From NCBI GenBank assembly GCA_004299235.1, contig SCQL01000064.1, positions 1 through 44,690 on the forward strand: a stretch of DNA of 44,690 nt, read 5' to 3'. The position numbers were made by a program, and so were the translations under genes. Each line of letters starts with the position of its first letter. The stretch's first letter is position 1. This stretch comes from a bacterium. Lineage in GTDB: Bacteria; Chloroflexota; Dormibacteria; Dormibacterales; Dormibacteraceae. Under the pieces are notes generated by a model, which saw only the letters and a program-made list of their open reading frames with translations, did no database searches and was not told where the DNA came from. Positions 31,314 to 41,149 of this stretch are shown here, in pieces.

Positions 31314-32537
31314 TCAGGAACCCAAGTTAGCCAGATCTATGCTGGCGTCGGCAAGCCGGCCGGCGTCGACAGGCCGGCCGGCTCTTATCAGCGCCTCGAT
31401 AGCGTCGCCCTGATCCCATATGTTGGCATTCATCGCCGCAGCAACCTTGCCGTGGCGTATCCAGAAGGCGATAAACTCGCGCCGCGAGACGTCGCCCCGC
31501 AGTACGACCTTGTCGAAGGCCGGAGCCCAGCCACGGTATTCCATGCCAAATTCGTACTGGTCGGAGTAGAAGAACGGAATCTTGTCGTAGGCGACATTTT
31601 TTCCAAGCATGTTCTTTGCAGCTATTGGGCCTTGATTTAGTGCCGCCGACCAGTGCTCGAGTCGGATGTGCTGGCCATAGGCCGGGTAAAAGACGTTGGC
31701 GACATCACCTGCGGCGAAAATGCCAGGGATGCTGGATGCGAGGTGCTCGTCGGTTACGATGCCGTTGTCAAGTGCCAGCCCCGCAGCCTGGGCCAGCTCT
31801 GTCCGGGGGGCCACCCCGACGCCCACGACGACCACCCCAGCGGGGAGCGTAGTTCCATTGCCGAGAACGACCTCCTCAACTTTGCTGGTGCCGCGAAACG
31901 ATTCGATGCCAACTCCGAAGTGCAGTTTGACCTCGTGCTCAGCATGCAGGTCTTTGTAGATTTTGCCAACCTCTTCGCCCAGCACCCGCTTGAGAGGTAC
32001 TGACTCGAGTTCGACCAGCGCTACTTCTGCACCGAGTTGGCGGGCCGAGGCCGCAACCTCCGCACCGATCCATCCCGCTCCGATCACGACTACCGGCACA
32101 GCCGTATTGATCGCTTGGCGCAGTGCGTCGGAATCGGCGACGCTGCGCAGGTAATGGATCCCGGCAAGTTCAGAGCCCGGTATCGACAAGCGCCTTGGAG
32201 AGGCCCCGGTCGCCACGAGGAGCTGGTCATAGCGGATACGTTCTCCGCCCAAGAGTTCGATCTCCGACGACCTGGGGTCGATGCCGGTGACCACTGTCGA
32301 GGTGCGCAGCTCGATGCCTTGAGTGTCGTAGAAGTCGGCCTGGTGAACGGCAGCGGAGTCGAACTCGTCCTCGCCCCGCAGGTATCCCTTCGAGAGAGGG
32401 GGGCGCTCATAAGGGCGGACCGGCTCCTCGCCCAAGAGGATAACCCGCCCTTCGAAACCTTCGCTGCGAAGTGTCTCAGCCGCTTTTGCCCCGGCAAGGC
32501 TGGCTCCAACTATAACGAAGTTCTGCGGTGATGGCAT
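31314..32537 (-). CDS. Ferredoxin/rubredoxin-type NAD(P)H reductase (FAD)
   Basis: This 407-aa flavoprotein starts at MPSPQNFVIVGASLAGAKAAETLRSEG (ATG 32537, GGAGAGGAG upstream). The first dinucleotide fold binds FAD, the second (VVVIGAGWIGAEVAASARQLGAEVALVE) binds NAD(P)H, and GIFAAGDVANV is the second FAD contact. The C-terminal ~85 residues match the reductase domain of the BphA4/ThcD/rubredoxin-reductase group. It passes electrons from NAD(P)H to a small iron-sulfur protein for a monooxygenase, dioxygenase or P450. No partner ferredoxin is adjacent. An 11-bp hairpin lies in its 3' coding end. Confidence 0.9.
   Translation of the reverse strand: MPSPQNFVIVGASLAGAKAAETLRSEGFEGRVILLGEEPVRPYERPPLSKGYLRGEDEFDSAAVHQADFYDTQGIELRTSTVVTGIDPRSSEIELLGGERIRYDQLLVATGASPRRLSIPGSELAGIHYLRSVADSDALRQAINTAVPVVVIGAGWIGAEVAASARQLGAEVALVELESVPLKRVLGEEVGKIYKDLHAEHEVKLHFGVGIESFRGTSKVEEVVLGNGTTLPAGVVVVGVGVAPRTELAQAAGLALDNGIVTDEHLASSIPGIFAAGDVANVFYPAYGQHIRLEHWSAALNQGPIAAKNMLGKNVAYDKIPFFYSDQYEFGMEYRGWAPAFDKVVLRGDVSRREFIAFWIRHGKVAAAMNANIWDQGDAIEALIRAGRPVDAGRLADASIDLANLGS
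31354..31383. repeat. 11-bp perfect inverted repeat in the 3' end of the reductase gene
   Basis: AGCCGGCCGGC, eight-base loop GTCGACAG, and the exact complement lie 40 bases before the reductase stop codon and about 110 bases after the 53-aa gene. The stem is nearly pure G/C. It could end the 53-aa transcript or slow the convergent one; it may also be a chance result of repeated Ala-Gly-Arg codons. Confidence 0.5.
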
Positions 32538-33103
32538 ATGCCGGCTCCTCTCCTTTGCCTCAATCCAGGCACCGCCTGTCACAGTAAGCCGTTTCGGCGA
32601 GGTTGTTCGCGGACTAGGAATAGGCAATATCTCGGATCTAAATTTCGCTCAGCTCTTTGATTCCTGTGACATCCGTTCTTCAGCGGGCCAGATGTCAACT
32701 CTTTTCACTTGGTTTTCCAACTGCTGTGGCTGCCTAATCCGATTCTGTCCCATCAGGAGTGAGTTGTCAATAGAGGCTGGGCTGGTAAAGGTTGTGCTGA
32801 CAGGCAGTTTCAAAGTGGCGGACCGTCGTGCTTGGCATGGCTTAGACTTCGCGGGCAGATCGCCTGCTTTCCGTGGTTTTTTCTGGATGTGCCCTGTGAG
32901 GCTGCTCTTGATCGTTGCCCTGGCATATCGAAAACGAAAAGCAATAATGCGATAAGTTCCATGAGCGATGTCCCCGCCCGGCCCAGGTTTAGTATCGTGG
33001 CTTTTAGGTCAAAGTCTTGTTGGGCAGATTTCTTTTACTGCCTGCATTCCAATGAGTCCCTTCATAAGTGTTCAATGGTCACTCATTCGAGGAGGAAGTT
33101 ATC
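32538..33103. other. Intergenic region before aconitase
   Basis: About 565 bases separate the divergent reductase and aconitase genes. Short open frames exist, but none has a good start or recognisable product. The right end carries the aconitase ribosome site GAGGAGGAAG. I could not assign promoters with confidence. Confidence 0.5.
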
Positions 33104-35968
33104 ATGACACCAGTTGACAGCTTTGGAGCCCGGAGCAGTCTCGCGCTGGATGCAAAGAACTACCGGATATGCCGTCTTGCAGCCCTAAGTGATATTGCCG
33201 ACATCGCCCGCCTGCCCTATTCGATCAAGATACTCCTTGAAAACCTGCTCCGTCATGAAGACGGGCGCCTAATCACCTCGGAAGATGTAGTTGCGTTGGC
33301 ACAATGGTCGGGGCATAAAGAAGAAGAAAGCGTCGTGGCTTTCACGCCCGAGCGGGTTCTGCTCCAGGACTTTACAGGGGTGCCCGCCGTTGTCGACCTG
33401 GCGGCGCTGCGCGATGCTCTGGCCGAGCTGGGTGGTGATCCAGCTCTTGTAAGTCCAAGAGTGCCGGTTGAACTCGTCATAGACCATTCCGTTATTGCCG
33501 AGGTGTCCGGGAGCCCTGCGGCATTTGGCATCAATGCGAAAATTGAATACGAGAGAAACGTTGAGCGTTATCGCCTGCTTCGCTGGGCCCAGCAGGCCTT
33601 CGACCACTTTGTTGTAGTGCCTCCCGATACCGGAATTTGCCACCAGGTGAACCTGGAATATCTGGCGCGCGTGGTGTTTGTCACCGATGAAGGTGAGGTG
33701 TTCCCTGACACTCTGGTTGGAACGGACTCCCATACCACGATGGTGAATGGATTGGGCGTTCTGGGTTGGGGGGTTGGAGGCATTGAGGCCGAGGCTGCCA
33801 TGCTTGGCCAGCCCCTTCCGATGCCCACACCTGCTGTGGTGGGAGTGGAACTTTTAGGTGAGCTCGGTCCAACGGTGACTGCCACTGATCTTGTGCTGAC
33901 AATGGCCGAGCTTCTGCGCCGGCATGGAGTTGTTGGCAAGTTTGTGGAGTTCACCGGGCCCGGGCTTTCGCGGCTTCGAGCAGAGCATCGGGCCACGCTC
34001 GGAAATATGGCCCCCGAGTACGGGGCCACTTGCGCCATAAGCCCCATCGATGAGGTCACGCTTGATTATCTCAGGCTGACCGGCCGTTCGGACGAGCATG
34101 TCAACCTTGTCGAGCGCTATGCCAAGGAGCAGGGCCTCTTCCATGAGGCGAACAGCGAACGGGCTATGTTTTCGGAGCTGATCACTTTGGATCTGTCTGA
34201 AATCGAACCGAGCATTTCAGGTCCCTCCCGCCCTCAGGACCGCATTGCATTGAGCAAGGCCCGGCGTAGTTTCCGCACGGCGCTTGGGCATCTCGAGCCC
34301 GGGGCAATTGATGTCAACGGGCAAGCCGAGCCCACGGTCTCTGCTGAGATTGTCGATGGCAGCCCCGAAGAGGCTTCGGTGGAGTCATTTCCAGCCAGCG
34401 ATCCGCCAGCGGAAATGGCGGGGCAGAACGGGTCCGGCAAGCCCGATCCGTTCCTGCAGGCCCGGCTGGCCCAAGACGACTGCACGCCGGAACCACGCCG
34501 CATCTCACGGGCAGTAACAGCTGAGGTCAAGGGCCAAAAGGTTGAGATTGACGATGGCCATGTTGTGATTGCTGCGATTACCAGCTGCACCAACACCTCC
34601 AACCCTCAAGTCATGCTGGGCGCCGGGCTCCTGGCTAAACGGGCAGTGGAGCTTGGGCTGCAATCCAAGCCATGGGTCAAGACCTCGTTGGCGCCAGGTT
34701 CCCGGGTGGTGACCGAATACCTGGAACGTGCCGGGCTTGCCCAGCCACTTACCCAACTTGGCTTCGATTTGGTGGGCTACGGATGCACAACCTGCATCGG
34801 CAACTCCGGGCCGCTGCTTGAAGGGGTTTCAGAAGCTATTGCCAAAGGGGATCTGGCCACGTGCGCCGTACTCTCTGGGAACCGCAATTTCGAAGGCAGG
34901 ATACATCCTGAGGTGCGCATGAACTATCTCGCCTCTCCGCCGCTGGTTGTGGCCTATGCCCTGGCGGGCACGATGGACATTGACATTGTGACTGAGCCGC
35001 TTGGATATGCTCCAAATGGTGATCCGATCCTGCTCAAGGACCTTTGGCCAAGCACATCTGAGATAAATGCCGTTGTCGATGACGTGCTCGGCCGCCAGCA
35101 GTTCACTTCGTCTTATGCGACTCTGTTCGATGGCGACGAGCGATGGGCTTTGCTGGAATCAGGAACCGGCCTCCGCTTTGATTGGCAGCCGGACTCCACT
35201 TACGTGCAGCAGCCGCCGTTCCTGCATGGAATCACAACAGATGTTCCAGAACTGGCCGACATCCGTGGAGCCAGAGCTCTAGCCGTCCTTGGCAACAGCA
35301 TCACAACTGACCACATCTCGCCTGCCGGTTCCATCTCGGTTTCGGGACCGGCAGGACAGTATCTGATCGGGAAGGGAGTCCAGCCAAAGGACTTCAATTC
35401 TTTCGGGGCACGGAGAGGAAATCATGAGGTGATGTGGCGCGGAACCTTTGCGAACGTGCGTCTGAGAAACGGACTGGTCCCTGGCGTTGAAGGCGGGTTC
35501 ACCCGCTATCTTCCCACCGGTGAGCAGCTTTCGATCTTCGAGGCCGCAGAGAAGTACCGGCAAGCAGATATCCCATTGGTAGTACTGGCAGGCAAAGAGT
35601 ATGGCTCCGGATCCTCGCGGGACTGGGCAGCCAAGGGCACAATGCTTCTCGGGGTTCGCGCGGTGCTTGCCGAGAGCTACGAAAGGATCCACCTCTCCAA
35701 CCTGGTCGGCATGGGAGTACTGCCGCTCCAATTCGAGGAGGGTGCCTCCGTCGAGAGTCTCGGGCTCAGCGGTGAGGAGACCTTTGATATCACCGGGATT
35801 GCTTCGCTTTTCAATGGCGGCGGCGAAGGGCTGCAAGTTTTAGCGGATGGACGAAAGGTACCTGTTCGGGCGCGTCTCGAAACACCAAGTGAACGCGAGC
35901 ATTTTCGCCATGGCGGCGTTCTTCCTTTCGTGTTGCGCGAGCTGGCGGGCGAGGCTTCGCGGGCATAG
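33104..35968 (+). CDS. acnA: Aconitate hydratase A
   Basis: This 954-aa enzyme of the citrate cycle interconverts citrate and isocitrate. The start is ATG 33104, seven bases after GAGGAGGAAG; an upstream in-frame codon at 33068 is less likely. The 4Fe-4S ligands are Cys 495 (AITSCTNTSNP) and Cys 561/564 (GYGCTTCIGN), with the same 66+3 spacing as E. coli AcnA (435, 501, 504). Also present are the swivel domain GSSRDWAAKGTMLLGVRAV and the DSHTTMVNGLGVLGWGVGGIEAE region. A linker of about 60 residues before the first cysteine contains ESFPASDPPA near 427, a feature I associate with actinobacterial proteins. Confidence 0.97.
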   Translation: MTPVDSFGARSSLALDAKNYRICRLAALSDIADIARLPYSIKILLENLLRHEDGRLITSEDVVALAQWSGHKEEESVVAFTPERVLLQDFTGVPAVVDLAALRDALAELGGDPALVSPRVPVELVIDHSVIAEVSGSPAAFGINAKIEYERNVERYRLLRWAQQAFDHFVVVPPDTGICHQVNLEYLARVVFVTDEGEVFPDTLVGTDSHTTMVNGLGVLGWGVGGIEAEAAMLGQPLPMPTPAVVGVELLGELGPTVTATDLVLTMAELLRRHGVVGKFVEFTGPGLSRLRAEHRATLGNMAPEYGATCAISPIDEVTLDYLRLTGRSDEHVNLVERYAKEQGLFHEANSERAMFSELITLDLSEIEPSISGPSRPQDRIALSKARRSFRTALGHLEPGAIDVNGQAEPTVSAEIVDGSPEEASVESFPASDPPAEMAGQNGSGKPDPFLQARLAQDDCTPEPRRISRAVTAEVKGQKVEIDDGHVVIAAITSCTNTSNPQVMLGAGLLAKRAVELGLQSKPWVKTSLAPGSRVVTEYLERAGLAQPLTQLGFDLVGYGCTTCIGNSGPLLEGVSEAIAKGDLATCAVLSGNRNFEGRIHPEVRMNYLASPPLVVAYALAGTMDIDIVTEPLGYAPNGDPILLKDLWPSTSEINAVVDDVLGRQQFTSSYATLFDGDERWALLESGTGLRFDWQPDSTYVQQPPFLHGITTDVPELADIRGARALAVLGNSITTDHISPAGSISVSGPAGQYLIGKGVQPKDFNSFGARRGNHEVMWRGTFANVRLRNGLVPGVEGGFTRYLPTGEQLSIFEAAEKYRQADIPLVVLAGKEYGSGSSRDWAAKGTMLLGVRAVLAESYERIHLSNLVGMGVLPLQFEEGASVESLGLSGEETFDITGIASLFNGGGEGLQVLADGRKVPVRARLETPSEREHFRHGGVLPFVLRELAGEASRA

Positions 35969-36012
35969 TCTTAGGCTTCAGGACTCTATCTTCAGCTCCA
36001 CGAAAGGATGGT

Positions 36013-36984
36013 ATGCCGAGCGTGGGGAGCCATCAATTCGAGGTTGAATTACAGGCGCCTTACCGCCTTGATGCGACGGTGTGGGTGCTGCGCCGAAGAG
36101 CGCACAATCTGATGGACAGTTGGGACGGCGCCTATTATGGGCGCACCCTGGTTATCGGGGGATCTCCGATGAGGGTGCGGGTAAGGCAGCTATCGGGTGA
36201 GGGCCAGGCAAGGGCAAGGCTGTCCGTGGATCTCGACAGCCCAGGCAGGGACTTGGGTGATCAGATCATCGCACAGGTCCGCCAAATTCTTGAACGAATG
36301 CTCGGTCTTAAAGAGGATCTAAGTGGTTTTTATGAAATGGCCGGGCCCGATGGTGTCATGAGCGCCATTTCCCAGAAGTTCCTTGGTTTTCGGCCTCCCC
36401 GTTTTCCGAGCGTGTTCGAGGCGATGATCAATGCGGTAGCCTGCCAACAGTTATCTCTTGAGGTGGGAATACACCTCCTGAATCGCCTCACCCTCAATTA
36501 TGGGGACTCGATTCCCGGGTATCGCAATGAAGACCGCGCGTTTCCTTCGGCCGAGGCTCTTAGGAGCGCGGACCAGGCCGATCTGCGAAATCTTGGGTTC
36601 AGCAGGTCCAAGGCCGGCACTATAGCTTTGCTTGCAGGTCAGGTAGCGGCCGGAGAGGTTGACCTCGAAGGCCTTGCCAAGCTTGATGACCGTGAGGCGT
36701 CCGCCATCCTCACGCGCTTTCATGGAATTGGAAGGTGGAGCACGGAATATACGCTGCTGCGTGGACTGGGGCGCTGGAATATCCTTCCTGCTGACGATGT
36801 CGGGGCGCGCAACAACCTTCAGCGCCGTTTTGGATTAGCCGCTGACGCCAATTACGACACGGTTGGGGAATTCTGCAGAGCATGGTGGCCTTACGGTGGA
36901 ATAGTCTACTTTCATCTGCTTCTCGACAGCCTTGCCAGCAGGGGGTTGATTGCCACAGGCTCAGGCCCAACCTTTGAAAGCTGA
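36013..36984 (+). CDS. DNA-3-methyladenine glycosylase II (AlkA type)
   Basis: This 323-aa base-excision repair enzyme has an N-terminal AlkA-like domain (residues 1-110). The HhH-GPD domain follows, with FPSVFEAMINAVACQQLSLEVG at 131-152, the hairpin LTRFHGIGRWSTEYTLLRGLG at 233-253 and the catalytic Asp in ILPADDVGARN (261 or 262). It removes alkylated bases such as 3-methyladenine. It starts 44 bases after aconitase with AAGGA upstream and could share its transcript. A fused methyltransferase (Ada) part is absent. Confidence 0.92.
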   Translation: MPSVGSHQFEVELQAPYRLDATVWVLRRRAHNLMDSWDGAYYGRTLVIGGSPMRVRVRQLSGEGQARARLSVDLDSPGRDLGDQIIAQVRQILERMLGLKEDLSGFYEMAGPDGVMSAISQKFLGFRPPRFPSVFEAMINAVACQQLSLEVGIHLLNRLTLNYGDSIPGYRNEDRAFPSAEALRSADQADLRNLGFSRSKAGTIALLAGQVAAGEVDLEGLAKLDDREASAILTRFHGIGRWSTEYTLLRGLGRWNILPADDVGARNNLQRRFGLAADANYDTVGEFCRAWWPYGGIVYFHLLLDSLASRGLIATGSGPTFES

Positions 36985-37404
36985 TTGTGGTGGCCAGACG
37001 GGCCAGCCCGCCAGTCAACCTGAACCTGCCTGCTCGAGACTCTTGAGCTATAAGGATCCAGGCGATCAGGATTCGTCTTCTTTTGCCTGCCGCTGAAATT
37101 CTGAATCAGTAATACTAGCGAAGACTAGAAAAAACATGATAGGCTCAGCTTTGGAATGGTCAGGCTGCCAAAAGATTGGCGAATCCAGTCTCTGGAGAGT
37201 GGTTGCTTGAAGCGAGGCCTATTTTCAGGCCTCCGGAGTCTCAGTAAAAAGGATCTGAATCGATTGGTCCGGATACCTGCAAATTCTGGCACGTGTTCTG
37301 TTTTGTGAGCGCAGCGACTTTGGCAGACTCTAATCATATGCGGCCACATTTTTGTCTTATGGGGTTTTTCTGGTCGCCGATGCTCCGGGAGACAGGGAGG
37401 TGAA
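36985..37404. other. Intergenic region before the NHL gene
   Basis: About 420 bases with no supported gene. An AT-rich stretch with CTAG repeats is at 37117-37140. The ribosome site GGGAGGTGAA precedes the next start. No clear promoter was identified. Confidence 0.4.
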
Positions 37405-38409
37405 ATGAGCGATCTTCCTGAAAAAGGTCACTTCAGCCAAATCCATGATGAGGAAATACCGAAAAATGATCACTGGTCAATATACCCGAAACAAGGCTCC
37501 GGCAGGCTGGTGTTCTCATTCCCGGGCCGGCCCGGTGGCATCGCATCGAGCGGCGAAAATTCTCTGATTGTCTCAGATTTTTCGTCTGGTGACATCTGGC
37601 AAATTGACCTGGAGCGTGTTGGCGCGATTTTCAGGTTGGTTCCAGCTGGCATAGATGGGAAAGGGCAATTCCACCAAGACATCGCTACTCCGGCCGGTCT
37701 CGCATTTGCTTTTGATGGTTCGATTTATTTGGCCGACAGTGCCCGCCATAGGATTAGCGCGGTCTCGCCTGACGGTTCATTTCGGGTCGTTGCTGGCGGA
37801 GCTAATGGCTATCGCGATGGTCCGGCCGGTGAAGCCATGTTCAGCTTTCCCCTTGACGTGGCACTGGCAAGCGATGGGAGCTGCTATGTGGCCGATTCTG
37901 GAAATGACCGGATCAGATTGATATCCCCTGATGGTTACGTCACAACTCTCGCTGGATCTATCTACGACTACGGAGATGGCTGCGGTCCTGATGCGCGCCT
38001 TCGTCGTCCAGGGGCTCTCGAATTTAATTCTTTAGGCACCTGCTATGTTGCTGACACGGGAAATAACGTGATTCGCGGTATAACACCTGACGGACAAGTT
38101 ACGACTTTTGCTGGAGATTCCCTAGGGGGCGATCAGGACGGGAAAGGTCCGGAGGCTGGTATGCGCTGGCCAACCGGTATTGCGGTTGGTTCCGATGACT
38201 CCGTTTGGGTTGCCGACCATGGCAACGGTGCTGTGCGTCGCATCACCGCTGACGGAGCAAGTGCGACGGTTCTCAGGTTGCATGGGCGACGGTGGCCCAC
38301 AGCAGTGGCTGCGGTTTCTGATTCGAAAGTAGCCATTGCCTATGTCGCATTCGATCAGATCACGCGGCCGCAGGCACATCTTATGATCTTGGATTTCGAG
38401 TCCGACTAA
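37405..38409 (+). CDS. NHL-repeat beta-propeller protein
   Basis: This 334-aa protein has no signal peptide or membrane segment. Five clear NHL blades are seen: GLAFAFDGSIYLADSARHRISAVSPDG, DVALASDGSCYVADSGNDRIRLISPDG, ALEFNSLGTCYVADTGNNVIRGITPDG and GIAVGSDDSVWVADHGNGAVRRITADG, plus a weaker first one (GGIASSGENSLIVSDFSSGDIWQID). Such propellers bind proteins, peptides or metabolites; some are lyases or lactonases. No catalytic motif is evident. It is isolated, with a strong ribosome site (GGGAGGTGAA). Function unknown. Confidence 0.85.
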   Translation: MSDLPEKGHFSQIHDEEIPKNDHWSIYPKQGSGRLVFSFPGRPGGIASSGENSLIVSDFSSGDIWQIDLERVGAIFRLVPAGIDGKGQFHQDIATPAGLAFAFDGSIYLADSARHRISAVSPDGSFRVVAGGANGYRDGPAGEAMFSFPLDVALASDGSCYVADSGNDRIRLISPDGYVTTLAGSIYDYGDGCGPDARLRRPGALEFNSLGTCYVADTGNNVIRGITPDGQVTTFAGDSLGGDQDGKGPEAGMRWPTGIAVGSDDSVWVADHGNGAVRRITADGASATVLRLHGRRWPTAVAAVSDSKVAIAYVAFDQITRPQAHLMILDFESD

Positions 38410-38891
38410 TTGGGCGTTGGGTATCGCATTTATTTAAGGATTCGCGGTCTTTGGATTCGTATTTTGGATCATTTTTGAAAATTTCAGTTCGAATTTGCCT
38501 TGAAGATTGTTGAGGCCGGGGTCCCGAGTGGCCGTCCCGTATGAACGATCACGGCAACGGCGCTGGGGCTCGGCCACCACCGCGGTTTAGGCCGCGAACC
38601 AGGATCTGGGCCCACAGATTTGCTCGTCAATCGTTTGAGGTCTGGCTGCATTGTGTCGGGCCAGCTTTGGAGGTCACTGGCCTTCCGGCTCCGGTACCTG
38701 ATCGCTGCCTTGGTGCGGGGTTGGCTGAGGTTGCGGATTCAAGACCCGGCCGCGGAACCGTTCAGTCTCAATTTTCGCTTTGGCAAGATCTGTGTCGGCG
38801 TCAACTTCATACCTGGCAGCCCACACTGAAATCCGGAACCGTATTGATGCAGATTTTTCTCGTTTGCAGATTTTCAAGCGCCCCGCACGAC
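38410..38891. other. Intergenic region between NHL and AhpD-like genes
   Basis: About 480 bases lie between two converging genes. Open frames occur on both strands but share no features with known proteins and lack good starts. A 5-bp hairpin CGCGG/CCGCG is at 38581-38596. A decayed gene cannot be excluded. Confidence 0.4.
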
Positions 38892-39350
38892 TCAGTTGGT
38901 TGCCTCATTGCGCTGATAGCTGCCGACAGGAGAGCGCAGACCTACGGCAAAACGATTCCAGCCATTGATTGCTACGACCGCTAGTGTCAAAGCGACTATC
39001 TCCTCCGGGCTGAAGACATTTTCCAATTCTTTGTAGATCTCGTCTGGTGCGTCTGAGTTCGGCAGCAGCGTGAGCGTCTCGCACCAGGCCAGTCCAGCGC
39101 GTTCCCTGGGCGAATACATCGGCGCTTCTTTCCATGCCGCAACAAGATGAAGCCGTTGCGGACTCATTCCTATTGCGCTGGCATCTTTCGTGTGCATATC
39201 GAGGCAATAGCCGCAGCCGTTCAGCTGGGAAGCGCGAATCTTTACAAGCTCAAGAAGTTCTGCCTCTAGAGTGCTGGCATGGACCGCATCTTCCAGCCCC
39301 CTCATCGCCTGCAATGCCTCAGGATAGATTTTCCGGTAGTCCACTCGCAT
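38892..39350 (-). CDS. AhpD/carboxymuconolactone decarboxylase family protein
   Basis: This 152-aa protein of the alkylhydroperoxidase group has the redox motif NGCGYCLDMHTKDA (Cys 46, Cys 49, His 52). Further family features are LVKIRASQLNGC before it and the C-terminal VALTLAVVAINGWNRFAVGLR. Members reduce peroxides through the CxxC pair or serve in small-molecule redox reactions. The ATG at 39350 follows GGACCGGAAG. It lies downstream of the NADH dehydrogenase on the same strand, with a 327-base gap containing a direct repeat, so it probably has its own promoter. Confidence 0.92.
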   Translation of the reverse strand: MRVDYRKIYPEALQAMRGLEDAVHASTLEAELLELVKIRASQLNGCGYCLDMHTKDASAIGMSPQRLHLVAAWKEAPMYSPRERAGLAWCETLTLLPNSDAPDEIYKELENVFSPEEIVALTLAVVAINGWNRFAVGLRSPVGSYQRNEATN

Positions 39351-39416
39351 CTTCCGGTCCTTTCTCCATAACAGACCAAGCCGTTAAGGCTTTTGCGGTT
39401 GTGGCGCTTAGAGCAA

Positions 39417-39491
39417 ATGTTTGCTTTCCATTGTAGTCATGACCTATCGAAGCTGTTAGTGCCGCCTGATCAATACCTAGATGTTTGCTTT
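39417..39491. repeat. Pair of 11-bp direct repeats upstream of the AhpD-like gene
   Basis: ATGTTTGCTTT occurs at 39417-39427 and again at 39481-39491, 64 bases apart and about 70 and 130 bases upstream of the AhpD-like start. Two equal sites upstream of a redox gene may be regulator sites; this is inference. The rest of the gap 39,351-39,677 holds no supported gene. Confidence 0.45.
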
Positions 39492-39677
39492 TTGCTGGTG
39501 CGGCTTGTCCCCCAAATATCAAACTGAGCACGCGATTCAATTGAACGGATCCGGCTTAGGTGGATCGGGGTTCCTTCGTGGTTGAATGAGTTAACTTTGA
39601 ATGCGTTTTGTTTCGCCATTGGCGGGTGTTGTTTTGGCCGGCTGGCAGAATCTTCCTGTCGAAGCGGATCGGCCCTG

Positions 39678-41036
39678 CTACTGGTGATCAGGTTTTAGGT
39701 GAGGACAGTCAGGACATTGGACCTCTGGCGCACCTGGTTTGTATCCAATGTCGCCAACAATCAAGCGCGGTCCTGAAGGCCACTTGAAATACCTCCAAAC
39801 CCAGTTGATGAGGACGGCGATCCGATTGCGAAAGCCAATCAGATATACCAGGTGCAACGCCAGCCAAGCCAGCCAGCCCAGAGTGCCGCTAATCACTAGT
39901 CCATGTTTTAGCTGGGCCACAGCTGCTCTGCGGCCAACCGTTGCCATCACCCCGCGTTCGCGGTAAACAAACTCTTCAGTTCGTTGTCCATTGATCCGAT
40001 TGAGAATCTGCAGTGCCGCGTGATCGCCAGATTGGATCGCAACCTGAGCCACTTGCGGATACAAGGTGGCGGCGCCATGGGACCTAGTTGCATTTCCGGA
40101 ATGAACGTTATTTTCAGATGGCCGGATTGCTGCGGCGTCACCGACAATGAAAACTTCTGGATGGCCAGGAACCGTGAGATCAGATTCGACCTGGATCCGC
40201 CCGCCGGGTCCATGGAGCTGCTCAGGCAAAGTCGAGGCAAGGGTACCATCCACAGTGATGCCCGCTACCCAGATAACGACCGATGCGCTTATTACCTGCC
40301 CGTCGACCAGAGTCACATCGGTTGGGGATACAGATGCAACCTGGGCATTGAGACGGATATCGACACCGCGGGAGGACAGAGCCTTTTCGGCATAGGTGCC
40401 TGCATGCGCAGAAAAGCTCGGCAACAAGCGGTCGCGTCCTTCAATGAGGACTACCCGGGTGCGAAGTGGATCCAGGCGAAGGCGGTCATGACGCATGGTG
40501 ATGTCGATGAGTTCAGACAGGGCACCAGCAGTTTCGACTCCCGTGGGACCGCCGCCGACTACCACAAATACTGCGGCACCGCCGGCCCCGTTTGGATCGT
40601 TGTCGGCACGCTCCAGCGCGGCAAGAACTTTGTTGCGAACCCAGCGGGCGTCGTCAAGAGTGTAAAGGGGAAGAGCATGTTGCCGCACTCCCGGAATCCC
40701 GAGGAAGGACGCGGTTGCTCCAGTGGCAATGATGAGGTGGTCGTATTGGAGGGCTGCTCCGTCTTCGAGGATGACACTTCGTCGGCCAAAGTCGATGTTC
40801 GACACTAGGCCGTGTATGAAGCGGATATTGCTCCTCCTGCGCAGGATTGTGCGGATGGGGTATGCCACATCCGCAGTATCGAGGCCGGCAGTTGCCACCT
40901 GATAAAGGAGCGGCTGGAAGGTATGAAAATTGTGGCGATCGATGAGACGAATGTCAAGGGGTGCTTCTCGAAGCCGTTTTGCCGCCGCCAAGCCGCCAAA
41001 CCCTCCACCAACTATCAAAACTCGCTCCAATGACAC
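39678..41036 (-). CDS. ndh: Type II NADH:quinone oxidoreductase
   Basis: This 452-aa single-subunit NADH dehydrogenase passes electrons to quinone without pumping protons. The FAD fold is VLIVGGGFGGLAAAKRL at 6-22 and the NADH fold is FVVVGGGPTGVETAGAL near 160. EVFIVGDAAAI contacts FAD, and AQVAIQ matches the AQxAxQ quinone-site motif. The C-terminus has a hydrophobic amphipathic region (LGWLAWLALHLVYLIGFRNR) for membrane attachment. A CPDC pair close to the end is unusual. It starts 113 bases after the small CMD gene and is probably co-transcribed with it. Confidence 0.95.
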   Translation of the reverse strand: MSLERVLIVGGGFGGLAAAKRLREAPLDIRLIDRHNFHTFQPLLYQVATAGLDTADVAYPIRTILRRRSNIRFIHGLVSNIDFGRRSVILEDGAALQYDHLIIATGATASFLGIPGVRQHALPLYTLDDARWVRNKVLAALERADNDPNGAGGAAVFVVVGGGPTGVETAGALSELIDITMRHDRLRLDPLRTRVVLIEGRDRLLPSFSAHAGTYAEKALSSRGVDIRLNAQVASVSPTDVTLVDGQVISASVVIWVAGITVDGTLASTLPEQLHGPGGRIQVESDLTVPGHPEVFIVGDAAAIRPSENNVHSGNATRSHGAATLYPQVAQVAIQSGDHAALQILNRINGQRTEEFVYRERGVMATVGRRAAVAQLKHGLVISGTLGWLAWLALHLVYLIGFRNRIAVLINWVWRYFKWPSGPRLIVGDIGYKPGAPEVQCPDCPHLKPDHQ

Positions 41037-41149
41037 CTCCTTGTTTCCTCCGTGGCCTGGGTAGCTCCAAGAGAAGCAGCAGTGCTGTAGCCAGCGTTCA
41101 TGTCTTGACCACTGGCAAACTCCAGTGGCTTTTCGTCAAAAAAGTTGTC

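Noticed and set aside
38541-38984. Plus-strand open frame of 147 codons
   Set aside because: No recognisable domain, weak start, and its end overlaps the AhpD-like gene on the other strand.
39319-39540. Minus-strand open frame of 73 codons upstream of the AhpD-like gene
   Set aside because: It overlaps the start of the AhpD-like gene in another frame, has no ribosome site and no family feature; the region is more likely regulatory.
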